Source of the DNA: Bog-473 sp963753115 | GTDB taxonomy: Bacteria > Actinomycetota > Acidimicrobiia > Acidimicrobiales > RAAP-2 | Length of the DNA stretch: 64,000 nucleotides | Assembly: GCA_963753115.1 (NCBI GenBank) | Contig: CAVWBB010000026.1 | Location: 1-64,000 of the forward strand | Direction of reading: 5' to 3' | Shown here: positions 1-8,013 of the stretch, piece by piece | Numbering within the stretch: the first letter of the stretch is position 1 | Layout of the letters: each line of letters begins with the position of its first letter | The notes under the pieces: model-generated | Told to the model about the DNA's origin: nothing | The model's database searches: none | What the model saw: only the letters and a program-made list of their open reading frames with translations | Translations under genes and position numbers: made by a program

Positions 1-2
1 AG

Positions 3-74
3 AGCGGAAGACGGGATTCGAACCCGCGACCCTCACCTTGGCAAGGTGATGCGCTACCGCTGCGCCACTTCCGC
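3..74 (-). tRNA. tRNA-Gly (anticodon GCC)
   Basis: On the minus strand a full cloverleaf can be drawn. The 7-bp acceptor stem GCGGAAG/CTTCCGC pairs perfectly, the anticodon loop is TTGCCAA with anticodon GCC, and the T arm carries GGTTCGAATCC. The 3' CCA is not encoded. Confidence 0.96.
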
Positions 75-199
75 GTGGGCAATCACTTTATCGCGCTGAA
101 CGCCCGTCTACGGGGAGGGTGCCAACGAGGCCTTCAACCTGGTCATGCTCAGCCTTGCTCGTCGTGTCCGCCGGCGGTCGACGAGCCCGGGTGCCTGGC

Positions 200-205
200 T
201 AGATT
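200..205 (+). promoter_or_regulatory. -10 box TAGATT of a leaderless start
   Basis: TAGATT lies 7 nt before the GTG at 213, placing the expected transcription start at the start codon. It decides the start of the methyltransferase gene, which has no Shine-Dalgarno sequence. Confidence 0.5.
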
Positions 206-212
206 GCCGTGT

Positions 213-992
213 GTGCGCCAGGATGACAAGACCGCCGTCCTCAGTCGGTCCTTCGGCGAGGTCGCAAACGAGTACAACCGCCTCCGCTCAGGCCCTTCGA
301 AGGAGGCTCTCGACTGGCTCATTCCTGGGGGTGCGACCGACGTCCTCGAGATCGGGGCTGGCACCGGCATCCTGACGCGATTGCTGGCTGAGCGTGTCCA
401 CCACGTCATCGCCGTCGAGCCCGACGCTCGCATGCGGGCGGTGCTGGCCGCCCACAACCCGATGATCGAAGTCCTCGCCGGCCATGCAGAGGAGATTCCT
501 GCTGCCGCCTCATCGGTCGACCTCATCATCGCCCAATCGGCCTGGCACTGGGTGGACGAGGAGCGCGCCGTTCCGGAGGTGGTGCGCGTCCTGCGGCCGG
601 GCGGGCGACTCTCGCTCGTGTGGACCGGACCTGACCGCACTGTCGACTGGATGCGGTCACTCTGGGCCGGAGGCATCATCTTCAGTCCTGAGGAGCAGTC
701 CGACGAGGACGACCGCCGGAAGCGCAGGCATCTCGTCAACGTCGATCTTGGAGGCGAGAGCGCGTTCTTCCAGCCCGAGACGGTCCTCTTCCGATGGACC
801 CGGCCGATGCCACGCTCGGATCTGGTGGCGCTCTCGGCCACGTACAGCGCGGTCATCACCATGGAGGAGAACGCCCGCCGCGAGCATCTCGAAGCAATGA
901 CGCGATTTCTCGACTCCAACGAGGCATTTGCCGACCTTGACGTCATCGACGTCCCCATGCGCTCCTACTGCTGGCGGGCCACGAAGCGCTGA
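213..992 (+). CDS. class I SAM-dependent methyltransferase
   Basis: This is a 259-residue cytosolic methyltransferase of the Methyltransf_11 type. Motif I, VLEIGAGTG, is at residues 44-52. An acidic residue follows in AVEPDARM, and the post-motif QSAWHWVD and LRPGG segments are typical of the family. The substrate cannot be told from sequence. The reading frame is open back to position 75, but the upstream part looks non-coding and overlaps the tRNA promoter side. GTG 213 has a TANNNT box 7 nt before it, so I start there. The gene stands alone between a tRNA on the other strand and the cytochrome operon. Confidence 0.82.
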   Translation: MRQDDKTAVLSRSFGEVANEYNRLRSGPSKEALDWLIPGGATDVLEIGAGTGILTRLLAERVHHVIAVEPDARMRAVLAAHNPMIEVLAGHAEEIPAAASSVDLIIAQSAWHWVDEERAVPEVVRVLRPGGRLSLVWTGPDRTVDWMRSLWAGGIIFSPEEQSDEDDRRKRRHLVNVDLGGESAFFQPETVLFRWTRPMPRSDLVALSATYSAVITMEENARREHLEAMTRFLDSNEAFADLDVIDVPMRSYCWRATKR

Positions 993-1094
993 CCCTGCGC
1001 TGACCCTGGACTGTCCCAGGAGGAGACGAACAGCCCGAGGGAATAGGACGAAGGTCCCGAAGAATTTCGCGAACCCCCAGCGTATGGTGACTGC

Positions 1095-1271
1095 ATGTTC
1101 CTCGGAGTACTCCTCGGTGCGCTGATCAACCTCGGCGGATCCGGCCGCTACATCCACTGGGGCTTCATTCAGATCTCCGTCGCCAATTTCGTCGTCATCC
1201 TCTTGATGGTGGCCGTCTTCGTGCTGGCGATCCTCCTCCCATTCCCGCGTCGGAAGCGAGGCCACCGATGA
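1095..1271 (+). CDS. 58-residue single-pass membrane protein of the cytochrome operon
   Basis: A short frame encodes 58 residues: a Gly-rich N-terminus, an amphipathic stretch with RYIHWGF, a hydrophobic helix (about residues 31-50, VVILLMVAVFVLAILLPF) and a basic tail PRRKRGHR. Its TGA overlaps the next ATG as ATGA (1268-1271), which implies translational coupling to the b-type cytochrome gene. I do not recognise the family. The position suggests a small accessory subunit of the membrane cytochrome complex. That role is inference. Confidence 0.65.
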   Translation: MFLGVLLGALINLGGSGRYIHWGFIQISVANFVVILLMVAVFVLAILLPFPRRKRGHR

Positions 1272-1349
1272 GCATCGACACGGAAACCCCCGCAGAGGCG
1301 CCATGCTCGCGGTTCCGCATCAGCCGAGTCACGCCAGTGGACGGCCAAG

Positions 1350-1970
1350 GTGCGTGGTGCCGCGGAAACGGCCTTCCCGCCCAGCCGGCTACTCCCCGAC
1401 CGCCAACCGGCCTACATGGCCTCGTGGATCTACGTCTTTGGAGTCCTGACCGTCGTCAGCCTGGCCTGGGTGATCATCACGGGCTGCATCCTCGCCGTCA
1501 TGGGGCCGAGCTGGTGGCACGTCTCGACCGCCGGGCACTTTGTGAACTCGCTACACCTGTGGAGCGTCGAAGCCTTCTTCTTCTTCATGGTGATCCATCT
1601 CTGGGGCAAGTTCTTCATGGCGGCATGGCGGGGCAACCGTCGGCTCACCTGGGCCACCGGCGTCGTCTCCTTTCTCGCGTCCGTCGGTGCCGCGTTCACG
1701 GGCTACCTCTCACAGCAGAACTTCGATTCGCAATGGATCTCGACCCAGGCCAAGGACGGCATCAACTCCACCGGGGTCGGCGCGTTCTGGAACGTCTTGA
1801 ACTTCGGGCAGATGCTCATGTGGCACATCGTCCTCCTACCCATCGCGGTCGCGCTCATCGCCGGACTGCACGTCCTGCTCGTGCGGCGTCGCGGCATCGT
1901 TCCTCCATTCGAGCTCTCACCGGAGGGTGACGGGGCCGGGGAGGCAGCGCCGGATCAGGAGTCGGCATGA
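1350..1970 (+). CDS. cytochrome b N-terminal (b6-like) subunit, likely frameshifted near its start
   Basis: The protein has four membrane helices and four haem-ligand histidines at residues 69, 83, 159 and 174, counted from GTG 1350. The spacings of 14 and 15 match cytochrome b6 rather than mitochondrial cytochrome b (14 and 14). It should bind two b haems and oxidise or reduce quinol. GTG 1350 is only the first in-frame start. An ATG at 1268 overlaps the upstream stop as ATGA and begins MSIDTETPAEAP in another frame. Dropping the T at 1304 joins the two frames smoothly as PAEAPARGSASAESRQW and gives a 233-residue protein. I therefore think the true start is 1268 with a 1-nt insertion in this sequence. 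The 3' end overlaps the next gene by ATGA. Confidence 0.85.
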   Translation: MRGAAETAFPPSRLLPDRQPAYMASWIYVFGVLTVVSLAWVIITGCILAVMGPSWWHVSTAGHFVNSLHLWSVEAFFFFMVIHLWGKFFMAAWRGNRRLTWATGVVSFLASVGAAFTGYLSQQNFDSQWISTQAKDGINSTGVGAFWNVLNFGQMLMWHIVLLPIAVALIAGLHVLLVRRRGIVPPFELSPEGDGAGEAAPDQESA

Positions 1971-2938
1971 GCCGGGGAACCCGGAGCCGCCGGCGCTTCA
2001 ACCCTGATCGCGACGTCGCGGAGTGGAAGGGCGCGACTATCCCCTACGACATCCTCAAGGAGGCCTTCGTGGCCTTCCTGGCGGTGGCGGTGCTCATCAC
2101 GCTCCTGGCCGTGGTCTTCTCATCTCCCGACGAGCCCTCCGCCACCTTGAAGACCTGGTCCGCGATAAATCCCGTCGACTTCGCGCAGACCACCGTCACC
2201 GAACTGGACGGGACCAGCGGTACCGCCACCTACGGGCCTCCCTACAACGCCACAGCCGATGCCTCGCAACACATCGGCTTCTTCGAGCCCGCTCAGTGGG
2301 TGGGCGTGCACCAGCCCGTGGACACGGCCAAGGATTTCGTGATCGACCCGCTGCGCACCCTGCCCAATACGCCAGGGACCCAGCGCGCCATCAACGCCTA
2401 CGAGGCCGCTTCCCCGGCGCAGCAGAGCGCGTGGACGACCGCGTACGAGAAAGCGGTGGCCAATGCCACCAATGTGCACGGCCGGCTCCACGTACCGGCG
2501 GGCACCTATGGCCCAGTCGGCACCATCGTCGGCTCGCTCACCACCATGGCGCAGACAGGTGGCCTCGACGGCACCCTGCTGAGCAACGGGCAGTTCTACA
2601 ACACCGATTACACAAAACCACTCCTCTTCCTCGCTGACGGCACCTATCTGGAAGATCGCGCTGGCAGCCAGCACCTGCAGGGAGATCAGTGGGGCATGAT
2701 GAACGAGACCGGGAACTTCCCCGGTCAGGCATGGCTGTGGCTCTACACCATGTGGTACCAGGTGCCACCGATGAATTCGTCGTCCAACGGAGATCTCGAG
2801 GTGTGGGGGATCATGATGGTGCTCTCCCTCGCCTTGGTCTTCCTCCCGTTCATTCCCATCCTGCGATCCATTCCGCGCTGGTCCCGCGTGTACAAACTGA
2901 TTTGGCGGCGTCACTACCGGGAGCAGGCCATCGCCTGA
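1967..2938 (+). CDS. membrane protein of the b-type cytochrome operon, cytochrome b C-terminal-like
   Basis: This 323-residue protein starts inside the preceding stop (ATGA). It has one helix at about residues 33-51, a large polar domain to about residue 275, and one helix at about 279-299. The end, FLPFIPILRSIPRW, resembles the last helix and tail of cytochrome b C-terminal domains. I see no PEWY quinone-site motif and no CxxCH haem motif. It probably pairs with the preceding b6-like subunit as subunit IV does, but with an unusually large extracytoplasmic insertion. No Rieske or cytochrome c gene is present in the window. The function beyond 'partner of cytochrome b' is inference. Confidence 0.7.
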   Translation: MSRGTRSRRRFNPDRDVAEWKGATIPYDILKEAFVAFLAVAVLITLLAVVFSSPDEPSATLKTWSAINPVDFAQTTVTELDGTSGTATYGPPYNATADASQHIGFFEPAQWVGVHQPVDTAKDFVIDPLRTLPNTPGTQRAINAYEAASPAQQSAWTTAYEKAVANATNVHGRLHVPAGTYGPVGTIVGSLTTMAQTGGLDGTLLSNGQFYNTDYTKPLLFLADGTYLEDRAGSQHLQGDQWGMMNETGNFPGQAWLWLYTMWYQVPPMNSSSNGDLEVWGIMMVLSLALVFLPFIPILRSIPRWSRVYKLIWRRHYREQAIA

Positions 2939-3180
2939 CGCCGGGACCGCGCCCGATTGGCGCGAAGAGGTTCCCGCTCGCGAGTGTCACTGCCTGCAAA
3001 GCAGGTATGCACAGAGCGCTGAGCCTGGGAGCCGCACGACACCTGTGAGGTTTCATCCTTTCGTCAGGTAACTCGATGCACCCGCCTACCGTGCCCTGCG
3101 GCTGCGCACAGTTTCAGAGCGCAGCGTGTGTGTACCGGTTCGAACGAGCCGGCGCTTCACCCAGCAGAAAGGCACACACC

Positions 3181-3543
3181 ATGCAGATCCGCCTTCGTCA
3201 CGCACTGGCCGTCGGGGCCCTGACATCGGGACTCCTCGCTGGTGGCGCACTGGTCGCCAATGCGGCGACCACGTCCAGCACCACACCGTCGTCGAGTTCG
3301 ACCACGGGCGGCACCGGCTCGGGCACCACTGGCTCAGGCAACACCGGATCGGGTTCCTCGAACTCGTCGACCAGCTCGGGATCAGGTTCCAGTTCGAACT
3401 CCGGTTCGAGCTCCAGCTCAGGATCCGACTCGACGAAGAACTGCCCGAACATGGGGAGCGGATCGGGATCAGGCAATCCGCCGTCCGGTTCCGGCCCCCC
3501 GACGGCGTCGGGCTCGGAGAGCGGAGCGACCTCCACCTCCTAG
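3181..3543 (+). CDS. secreted Ser/Gly/Thr-rich low-complexity protein
   Basis: This 120-residue protein has a signal peptide (residues 1 to about 28: basic MQIRLRH, a hydrophobic core, then VANAA). The rest is almost entirely Ser, Gly and Thr with a few Asn, Pro and Asp. A single Cys sits in KNCPNMGSG. AGAAAGG lies a suitable distance upstream of ATG 3181 as ribosome binding site. Such composition suits a flexible cell-wall or glycosylated linker protein. No domain is recognisable. It stands alone, facing the WS/DGAT gene across a strong hairpin. Confidence 0.7.
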   Translation: MQIRLRHALAVGALTSGLLAGGALVANAATTSSTTPSSSSTTGGTGSGTTGSGNTGSGSSNSSTSSGSGSSSNSGSSSSSGSDSTKNCPNMGSGSGSGNPPSGSGPPTASGSESGATSTS

Positions 3544-3588
3544 CGCTGAGCTCCTCCGACAGAGGTCCGACTCCCACCACAGAGGAAC

Positions 3589-3627
3589 GGGCGGTGTGGG
3601 CCGATCGCCAAGCGGTCCGCACCGCCC
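3589..3627. terminator. bidirectional GC hairpin between convergent genes
   Basis: GGGCGGTG (3589-3596) pairs with CACCGCCC (3620-3627), and the stem extends inward to about 14 bp with two wobble pairs. It sits between the ends of two converging genes. No U-tract follows, as is common in high-GC actinobacteria. Confidence 0.6.
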
Positions 3628-3669
3628 CCCTCTGGAACCCCCTGGACCCTCCGGTGAGGATCCGAAGGT

Positions 3670-5109
3670 TCAGGCGGTTGCCCCTCGGGCGTCGAGGGCG
3701 CACGCCACCAGCTCACCGAGTGCATCGTCGACATGGACGGCCAGCTCGTCGAGCTCGGGGAGGAGCCGGCGGCAGGACAACAGTCCGAAGTAGACCTGGC
3801 CGAGATACGAGAAGGCGGTCACGTTGATGCCGATGCCCTCGGCCATGGGCCCCACCGGGTAGGTGCTGGCGACACGGCTCCCCGCCAGGAAGAGGGGGAC
3901 GTCCGGCACCCGGACGCTCGAAATGGTGACATTGAACGGAGGCCGCACCTTGTCGAAGAGCCGGGCGCCGGCCACGGCGCGCGCCACCCGGGAGGCCAGT
4001 GCCGGCAGGGCGATCTGCGCGAGGTCACCGACGAAGCGTCCCCCGTGCAGCTTCTCCTGCTCCTTGGCCACCCGGGACGATTCGGAGATGGCATCGAGCC
4101 GGGCCACCGGGTCCTCGATGTCGCTGGCCAGTGAGACCAGCATCCCGGACAGCTGGTTCCCCAGTTCCTCCGTCTCCCCCTCCGCCCGCGTCGAGACCGG
4201 CACCATGGCGACGAGCGAGCCCTCGGCGCGCTCCCCCCGATCGTCCAGCAGCCGGGACAGGGCACCCGAGACGCAGGCCATGATCACGTCGTTGACGGTC
4301 GCTTCGAAGACCTGGCCGACCAGCTTCACGTCCTCCAACGGGACGGAGAGACCGGCAAAGCGCTTCCGGTTCGAGACAGTGCCGTTGAACGACGTGCGCG
4401 GCGCGGCAAAGAAGCCGGGCGGCGATTGTTCCCCACGGCCCGCCAACTCGCGGTTGTGCATGCCGAGGTCGGCCACGGCTTCCACACCTGCCTGCAGGGT
4501 GGTCAACGCCGAGCCCGGCTGCCGCCTGAGCGACGAGGCTGCATGGAGCAGCATCTGCGTGTTGGAAGGTAAGGGCGGCGGGTTCCACTCTGGCGGCAGC
4601 TCCACAATGCGGGTACGCGGCGTCAGATCGAGGAAAGCCGCCAGCACCGATGCGCCGCTCACCCCGTCGAGGATGGCGTGGTGCACCTTGGCCACGAGCG
4701 CCGTGCGCTCTCCTTCGAGTCCCTCGACCACGTGCATCTCCCACAATGGGCGATCGGGGTCGAGTTGGCGGCTCATCACGCCAGCGACGAACGCATCGAG
4801 CTCGGCCTGGCCGCCCGGAGAGGGCAGGCTCGCCCGGCTGAGATGGTCGTCGAGCTCGAAGTCCGGATCGTCGATCCAAACGGGATGATGCAGTCCGAGG
4901 GGAACCCGGACGGCCCGCTGCCGCATCGGGGGGATCAGGTGGAGCCGCTGCTGAATGACCCGGCGGACCTGCGCATAGCGGGTGGACGGCGAGAAGAGCG
5001 ACCGGGTGCCTTCGGGCGGGTCCAGCACGAGCGCCACACCGACGTGCATCGGCGTGGTCGGCGTCTCGAGCGCGAGGAAGGCGGCGTCCATCCCGACAAG
5101 TGACTCCAT
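3670..5109 (-). CDS. wax ester synthase / diacylglycerol O-acyltransferase (WS/DGAT)
   Basis: This 479-residue enzyme joins an acyl-CoA to a fatty alcohol or diacylglycerol to make storage lipid. The active-site HHxxxDG motif is HHAILDG at residues 143-149. The N-terminus SLVGMDAAFLALETP and the C-terminal FNVTISSVRVP are also typical of the family. The start at 5109 has AAGAAGG upstream and gives the standard N-terminus. An alternative ATG at 5148 overlaps the dut stop as ATGA and would add 13 residues, so coupling to dut is possible. The active-site His pair is intact. Confidence 0.92.
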   Translation of the reverse strand: MESLVGMDAAFLALETPTTPMHVGVALVLDPPEGTRSLFSPSTRYAQVRRVIQQRLHLIPPMRQRAVRVPLGLHHPVWIDDPDFELDDHLSRASLPSPGGQAELDAFVAGVMSRQLDPDRPLWEMHVVEGLEGERTALVAKVHHAILDGVSGASVLAAFLDLTPRTRIVELPPEWNPPPLPSNTQMLLHAASSLRRQPGSALTTLQAGVEAVADLGMHNRELAGRGEQSPPGFFAAPRTSFNGTVSNRKRFAGLSVPLEDVKLVGQVFEATVNDVIMACVSGALSRLLDDRGERAEGSLVAMVPVSTRAEGETEELGNQLSGMLVSLASDIEDPVARLDAISESSRVAKEQEKLHGGRFVGDLAQIALPALASRVARAVAGARLFDKVRPPFNVTISSVRVPDVPLFLAGSRVASTYPVGPMAEGIGINVTAFSYLGQVYFGLLSCRRLLPELDELAVHVDDALGELVACALDARGATA

Positions 5110-5144
5110 GACCCTGCCCTTCTTAGCGTCTCCCCGGTCGTCCG

Positions 5145-5588
5145 TCATGTGCCGGTATGCCCGAAGCCGCCGGTTCCCCGCTCCGACTCCTCCAAGCCCC
5201 CGTCCCCGACGAGGTCGAAGGCCGCCTGCTCCACCCGGATCAGGACCAATTGGGCGATCCGATCGCCCCGGCTGACGGTGTAATCGTGCTCGGGATCGTG
5301 GTTGACCAGGACGACCTGGAGCTCGCCCCGGTAACCCGAGTCGATCAACCCGGGCGTGTTCAGGCAGGTGAGGCCATGGCGGGCGGCCAGACCGCTCCGG
5401 GGGACCACCAGCCCGGCATACCCGGCCGGGATGGCCACCGCCACGCCGGTCGGGACCACGGCGCGCCCTCCCCGGCACGGCAGCACGACAGCAGATCGAG
5501 CGAGCAGGTCCGCGCCGGCGTCGCCCTCCCGGGCGTACCCGGGCACGGGCAGATCGCCGTCCAGCTGCTGCAGGGCCACGCGGAGCAT
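5145..5588 (-). CDS. dut: dUTP diphosphatase
   Basis: This 147-residue trimeric-type dUTPase hydrolyses dUTP to dUMP and pyrophosphate, keeping uracil out of DNA and supplying dTMP synthesis. All five family motifs are visible: DAGADL, PRSGLAARHG, GLIDSGYRGEL, RGDRIAQLVL and the C-terminal RGTGGFGHTG that closes over the active site. Length is normal. ATG 5588 is preceded by TAATGT with a 6-nt gap, so the mRNA is probably leaderless. The stop overlaps a possible upstream start of the WS/DGAT gene. Confidence 0.95.
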   Translation of the reverse strand: MLRVALQQLDGDLPVPGYAREGDAGADLLARSAVVLPCRGGRAVVPTGVAVAIPAGYAGLVVPRSGLAARHGLTCLNTPGLIDSGYRGELQVVLVNHDPEHDYTVSRGDRIAQLVLIRVEQAAFDLVGDGGLEESERGTGGFGHTGT

Positions 5589-5594
5589 CGCCGG

Positions 5595-5600
5595 ACATTA
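5595..5600 (-). promoter_or_regulatory. -10 box TAATGT of a leaderless dut transcript
   Basis: On the minus strand TAATGT is followed by 6 nt and then the dut ATG. No Shine-Dalgarno sequence fits in that space. Confidence 0.55.
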
Positions 5601-5655
5601 CAAGGGACCCGGTCCCTCCATCCCCCGTCGGAGCCGACCGGTAGCATGCCCGCGC

Positions 5656-6216
5656 ATGCTGGCCTGGATCGATCTCGAGATGACAGGGCTCGATCCGGCG
5701 CGCCACACGATCGTCGAGATCGCCTGCCTGATCACCGACGACAACCTGCAACTGGTGGAGGAGGGCCCTGACCTGGTCGTCCACGCCACGCCGGAACAGC
5801 TCGCCCACATGGACGAGTTCGTGCGGACCATGCACACCCGTTCCGGGCTCCTTGCGGCCATTGAGGCTTCGACGCTGAGCCTTGCCGACGCCGGGGCCCA
5901 GACGCTGGCCTTCCTGAAGTCACACATCCCCGAGGCCCGCACGGTCCCCCTGGCGGGGAACTCCATCGGGACCGACCGGCGGTTCCTGGCCACACAGCTC
6001 CCCGAGATCGAGGACTTCCTCCACTACCGCTCCGTCGACGTCTCCACCATCAAAGAGCTCTGCCGGCGCTGGCTCCCCGACATCTCCAAGGCCGCACCCG
6101 AGAAGAAGGGCGGTCACCGAGCGCTGCAGGACATCCGCGAGTCCGTGGCGGAGCTGGCCTACTACCGCGGAGCGATCTTCGACAGCGCCGCCACGAGCGA
6201 AAAGGAGTCCACGTGA
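5656..6216 (+). CDS. orn: oligoribonuclease
   Basis: This 186-residue 3'-5' exonuclease of the DEDDh family degrades the short RNA oligomers left by other RNases and hydrolyses pGpG from c-di-GMP turnover. WIDLEMTGLD carries the first catalytic Asp and Glu. GNSIGTDRRFL and GGHRALQDIRES carry the later acidic residues and His. ATG 5656 gives the standard N-terminus, with TAGCAT 8 nt upstream. It is divergent from dut, and its stop overlaps the next gene as GTGA. Confidence 0.95.
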   Translation: MLAWIDLEMTGLDPARHTIVEIACLITDDNLQLVEEGPDLVVHATPEQLAHMDEFVRTMHTRSGLLAAIEASTLSLADAGAQTLAFLKSHIPEARTVPLAGNSIGTDRRFLATQLPEIEDFLHYRSVDVSTIKELCRRWLPDISKAAPEKKGGHRALQDIRESVAELAYYRGAIFDSAATSEKEST

Positions 6217-8000
6217 GCACGACCGGCAAGGACGCGCCATCGATGTCGATCGCGGAGGCCAACGAGGCCCTCACCGCCGCCGGGCAGCTCTTCGAGATGC
6301 AGGAGCTCGACATTCGCGGCGTGCCGACCCGCACCTGGAAGAACGCCCCTCCCTCGCTCCGCGCCATCATGGACATGTCGCTCGGTCACGGCGATGCGGT
6401 CTTCCTCGTCTACGAGGACGAGCGGACGACCTTCGCCGAGCACTACCGCATCGCCTGCACCCTGGCGCACCGGCTGCGCTCCGAGTTCGGGATTGAGCAA
6501 GGCGACCGCGTCGCCATCATCATGCGCAACCTGCCGGAGTGGGTCATGGCGTTCTGGGCGGCCACGCTGGCCGGCGCCATTGTGGTCCCGCTCAACGCGT
6601 GGTGGAGCGGCGAGGAGTTGCGCTACGGCCTCGACGACTCGAGCTCGAAGGTGGTCTTCGTCGACACGGAGCGGGCCGAGCGGATCCGTCCCGTTCTCGG
6701 CGACCTGCCGTTCCTCGGTGCGGTGATCGTGGCCGATGAGCACCGCACCGAGCCCGCCGAGCCGCCGGGCGTCTCCGAACCGGCCGGCGGCGTGCCCGAA
6801 TGGCCCTTCCCGCTGGCGGTGGGCCCCGTGGACGAAGACGCCTCGCCGCCCGACCTCACCATCGACCCGGAGGACGACGCCACCATCTTCTACACGTCGG
6901 GCACGACCGGTCGCCCCAAGGGTGCCGTCGGCACCCACCGCAACATGTGCACCAACCTGATGAGCCTCTTCTTCATCAACACCCGGGGCGCCACCCGCTT
7001 CGGCAGCCCGACCCTCGAAGCTCCCGGGGAAAAGTCGCAGGCCGCTTTCCTCCTCTCCGTCCCGCTGTTCCATGCCACCGGCTGTCATTCAGTGATGGTG
7101 TCCAACCTGGCGGCCGGCGGGAAGCTCGTGATGATGCACCACTTCGAGCCCGACCGCGCCCTCGAGCTCATCGAGCGGGAGAAGATCGGCACCTTCGGCG
7201 GCGTGCCGGCCATGGTCATGCAGGTGCTCGACTCGCCCAACTTCTCCAAGTTCGACACCTCCTCCATCCGCGGCGTCTCCTACGGCGGAGCGCCAGCGCC
7301 TCCCGACCTGGTGCGCCGGATCCGTGCGGCGTGGCCCATCGGGCAGCCCTCGAACGGCTACGGCCTGACGGAGACGTCGTCGGTCACCTCCATGAACTCG
7401 GGGGGCGACTACGTGGCCCGGCCCGAGAGCGTCGGCCCGCCCGTGCCGGTCTGCGACGTGGCCGTGGTGCCGGAGGACTTCTCAGGCGACGAGCCGGATG
7501 CCACGCTCCCCCGTGGGCCCGCAGTCCGCGGCGAGCTCTGGATCAAAGGCCCCAACGTCGTGCGCGGCTACTGGAACCGGCCCGAAGAGACGGCCAAGAC
7601 CTTCACCCGGGGATGGCTGCACACCGGCGATGTCGCCCGGCTCGACGAGGACAACTTCATCTACATCGTCGACCGGGCGAAGGACATGATCATCCGGGGC
7701 GGCGAGAACGTGTACTCGGTGCAGGTCGAGGCCGCGCTCTTCGAGCACCCGGCCGTCGCCGATTGTGCGGTGATCGGCGTGCCACACCCCACACTCGGTG
7801 AGGAGGTGGGAGCGGTGGTCGTCCTCCGCCCGGGCGCCAAGGTGACCGCCGACGAACTCCAGCTCCATGTGAAGGCCAGGCTGGCCGGCTTCATGGTGCC
7901 GACCCATATCTGGTTCCGGGCCGAGCCGCTCCCACGCAACCCCCAAGGGAAGGCGCTCAAGCGCGAGCTGCGCGACGAGCTGGTCTCCCCCTCGGACTGA
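6213..8000 (+). CDS. AMP-dependent fatty acyl-CoA synthetase / ligase
   Basis: This 595-residue adenylate-forming enzyme activates a carboxylic acid, probably a fatty acid, through an acyl-AMP and transfers it to CoA. The ATP-binding loop TSGTTGRPKG is at about residues 228-237. The hinge motif GWLHTGDVARLDEDNF and the C-terminal catalytic lysine segment PRNPQGKALKREL are present. Chain-length preference cannot be read from sequence. The GTG start overlaps the orn stop as GTGA, so the two are co-translated. A CoA ligase next to lipid genes fits fatty acid use or storage. Confidence 0.9.
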   Translation: MSTTGKDAPSMSIAEANEALTAAGQLFEMQELDIRGVPTRTWKNAPPSLRAIMDMSLGHGDAVFLVYEDERTTFAEHYRIACTLAHRLRSEFGIEQGDRVAIIMRNLPEWVMAFWAATLAGAIVVPLNAWWSGEELRYGLDDSSSKVVFVDTERAERIRPVLGDLPFLGAVIVADEHRTEPAEPPGVSEPAGGVPEWPFPLAVGPVDEDASPPDLTIDPEDDATIFYTSGTTGRPKGAVGTHRNMCTNLMSLFFINTRGATRFGSPTLEAPGEKSQAAFLLSVPLFHATGCHSVMVSNLAAGGKLVMMHHFEPDRALELIEREKIGTFGGVPAMVMQVLDSPNFSKFDTSSIRGVSYGGAPAPPDLVRRIRAAWPIGQPSNGYGLTETSSVTSMNSGGDYVARPESVGPPVPVCDVAVVPEDFSGDEPDATLPRGPAVRGELWIKGPNVVRGYWNRPEETAKTFTRGWLHTGDVARLDEDNFIYIVDRAKDMIIRGGENVYSVQVEAALFEHPAVADCAVIGVPHPTLGEEVGAVVVLRPGAKVTADELQLHVKARLAGFMVPTHIWFRAEPLPRNPQGKALKRELRDELVSPSD

Positions 8001-8013
8001 GCGTCCAATCGGC

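Noticed and set aside
149..958. Long minus-strand frame opposite the first methyltransferase
   Set aside because: Ser/Arg-rich composition typical of a GC-rich shadow, with no domain. The plus-strand frame has clear SAM-binding motifs.
3670..5835. A 721-residue reading frame covering WS/DGAT plus dut and orn regions
   Set aside because: Only the part from 5109 (or 5148) down to 3670 has WS/DGAT sequence. The upstream extension is Arg/Gly-rich shadow of dut and orn, which are convincing in their own frames.
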